Source of the DNA: JAGVUD01 sp052033935
GTDB taxonomy: Bacteria > Armatimonadota > UBA5829 > DSUL01
Direction of reading: 5' to 3'
Length of the DNA: 32,143 nucleotides
Assembly: GCA_052033935.1 (NCBI GenBank)
Contig: JBPOJE010000127.1
Location: 1-32,143 of the forward strand
The notes under the pieces are model-generated. The model saw only the letters and a list, made by a program, of their open reading frames with translations, did not search any database and had not been told where the DNA came from. Positions 31,933-32,143 of this stretch are shown here, one piece after another. Each line of letters opens with the position of its first letter. Within the stretch, counting starts at the first letter, position 1. The position numbers and the translations under genes are program-made.

Positions 31933-32143
31933 TTACGACCGGCTGAGCCGAATTCCTTCCTGCGCAAACACAAAGAGCGACGGGCTGGCGCAAGCGGCAT
32001 TAGGCGCCGCATCGGCCCGTACTGCCTCACGGGTAATCGTACCGTAGCTCAGGGTCTCCTGGAGCCTGCGGACGAGTTCGGTGATGGCTCGGATAAGCGT
32101 GGCAGGGTTCAGGCGTTCGTAGGTCTGCCTCAGGCAATCCTTT
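31933..32143 (-). CDS. 3' end of an unidentified gene (5' end outside window)
   Basis: On the minus strand a frame is open from the window edge to a TAA at 31935-31933, giving 69 residues. It starts DCLRQTYERLNPATLIRAI and includes an amphipathic helix (ELVRRLQETLS). The first 40 or so codons have GC-rich third positions like the neighbours, which supports coding. The YxxLNPxxLxRxI pattern recalls the C-terminal tail of some integrase-core transposases, but I cannot confirm that. It lies 35 bases upstream of mscL on the same strand. Confidence 0.45.
   Translation of the reverse strand, partial: KDCLRQTYERLNPATLIRAITELVRRLQETLSYGTITREAVRADAAPNAACASPSLFVFAQEGIRLSRS

Noticed and set aside
32036..32065. 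tRNA-like stretch (GTAGCTCAG)
   Set aside because: It resembles a D-arm, but no acceptor stem, anticodon arm or GTTCGA-type T-loop follows at the right distance, and it lies in a likely coding frame on the other strand.

Overview
This is a gene-dense chromosomal segment from a GC-rich, diderm bacterium. An outer-membrane secretin, periplasmic proteins with signal peptides, and a complete type IV pilus (T4P) alignment module support the diderm reading. The gene set (giant secreted beta-propeller proteins, a Clp1-type RNA kinase, a pil-aro linkage and a PASTA kinase next to rpe) makes me lean towards Armatimonadota, but the phylum is an inference and not proven by the sequence. I see no insertion sequence, CRISPR array, tRNA or rRNA.

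Region 1 (1-11276) holds the 3' end of an unidentified gene and two giant secreted proteins of about 1434 and 2153 residues. Both are built from PQQ/NHL/BNR-like beta-propeller blades with other beta modules. The first carries a DxDxDGxxD calcium loop inside a blade, and the second has two golvesin-like domains. Their place directly before the pilus operon, and their architecture, suggest PilY1-like surface or adhesin roles.

Region 2 (11347-18216) is the T4P alignment and secretin operon. It has a near-consensus promoter, then pilM, pilN, pilO, a PilP/GspC-like gene, an unusual secretin-N-domain protein that ends in a Gly/Tyr repeat tail, and pilQ. Almost every component carries low-complexity insertions or tails, and pilQ contains a run of ten C. 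A strong hairpin terminator closes the region.

Region 3 (18410-29085) is a long co-directional, often overlapping gene string. It contains aroC-aroK-aroB (shikimate pathway), a small two-helix membrane protein, a PASTA-domain kinase-like protein that has lost the DFG aspartate and other catalytic residues, rpe, a small membrane protein, and the riboflavin genes ribD, ribE, ribBA and ribH. It ends with an HtrA-type protease. The order pilQ-aroKB and kinase-rpe each recall arrangements known from distant phyla. Rpe and RibBA share the metabolite ribulose 5-phosphate.

Region 4 (29057-32143) has a small membrane-anchored protein on the minus strand. A Clp1/Grc3-type polynucleotide 5'-kinase and a histidine phosphatase lie divergent from it on the plus strand. 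Then, on the minus strand, come an MscL channel ending in a zinc ribbon and the 3' end of a further gene cut by the window edge.
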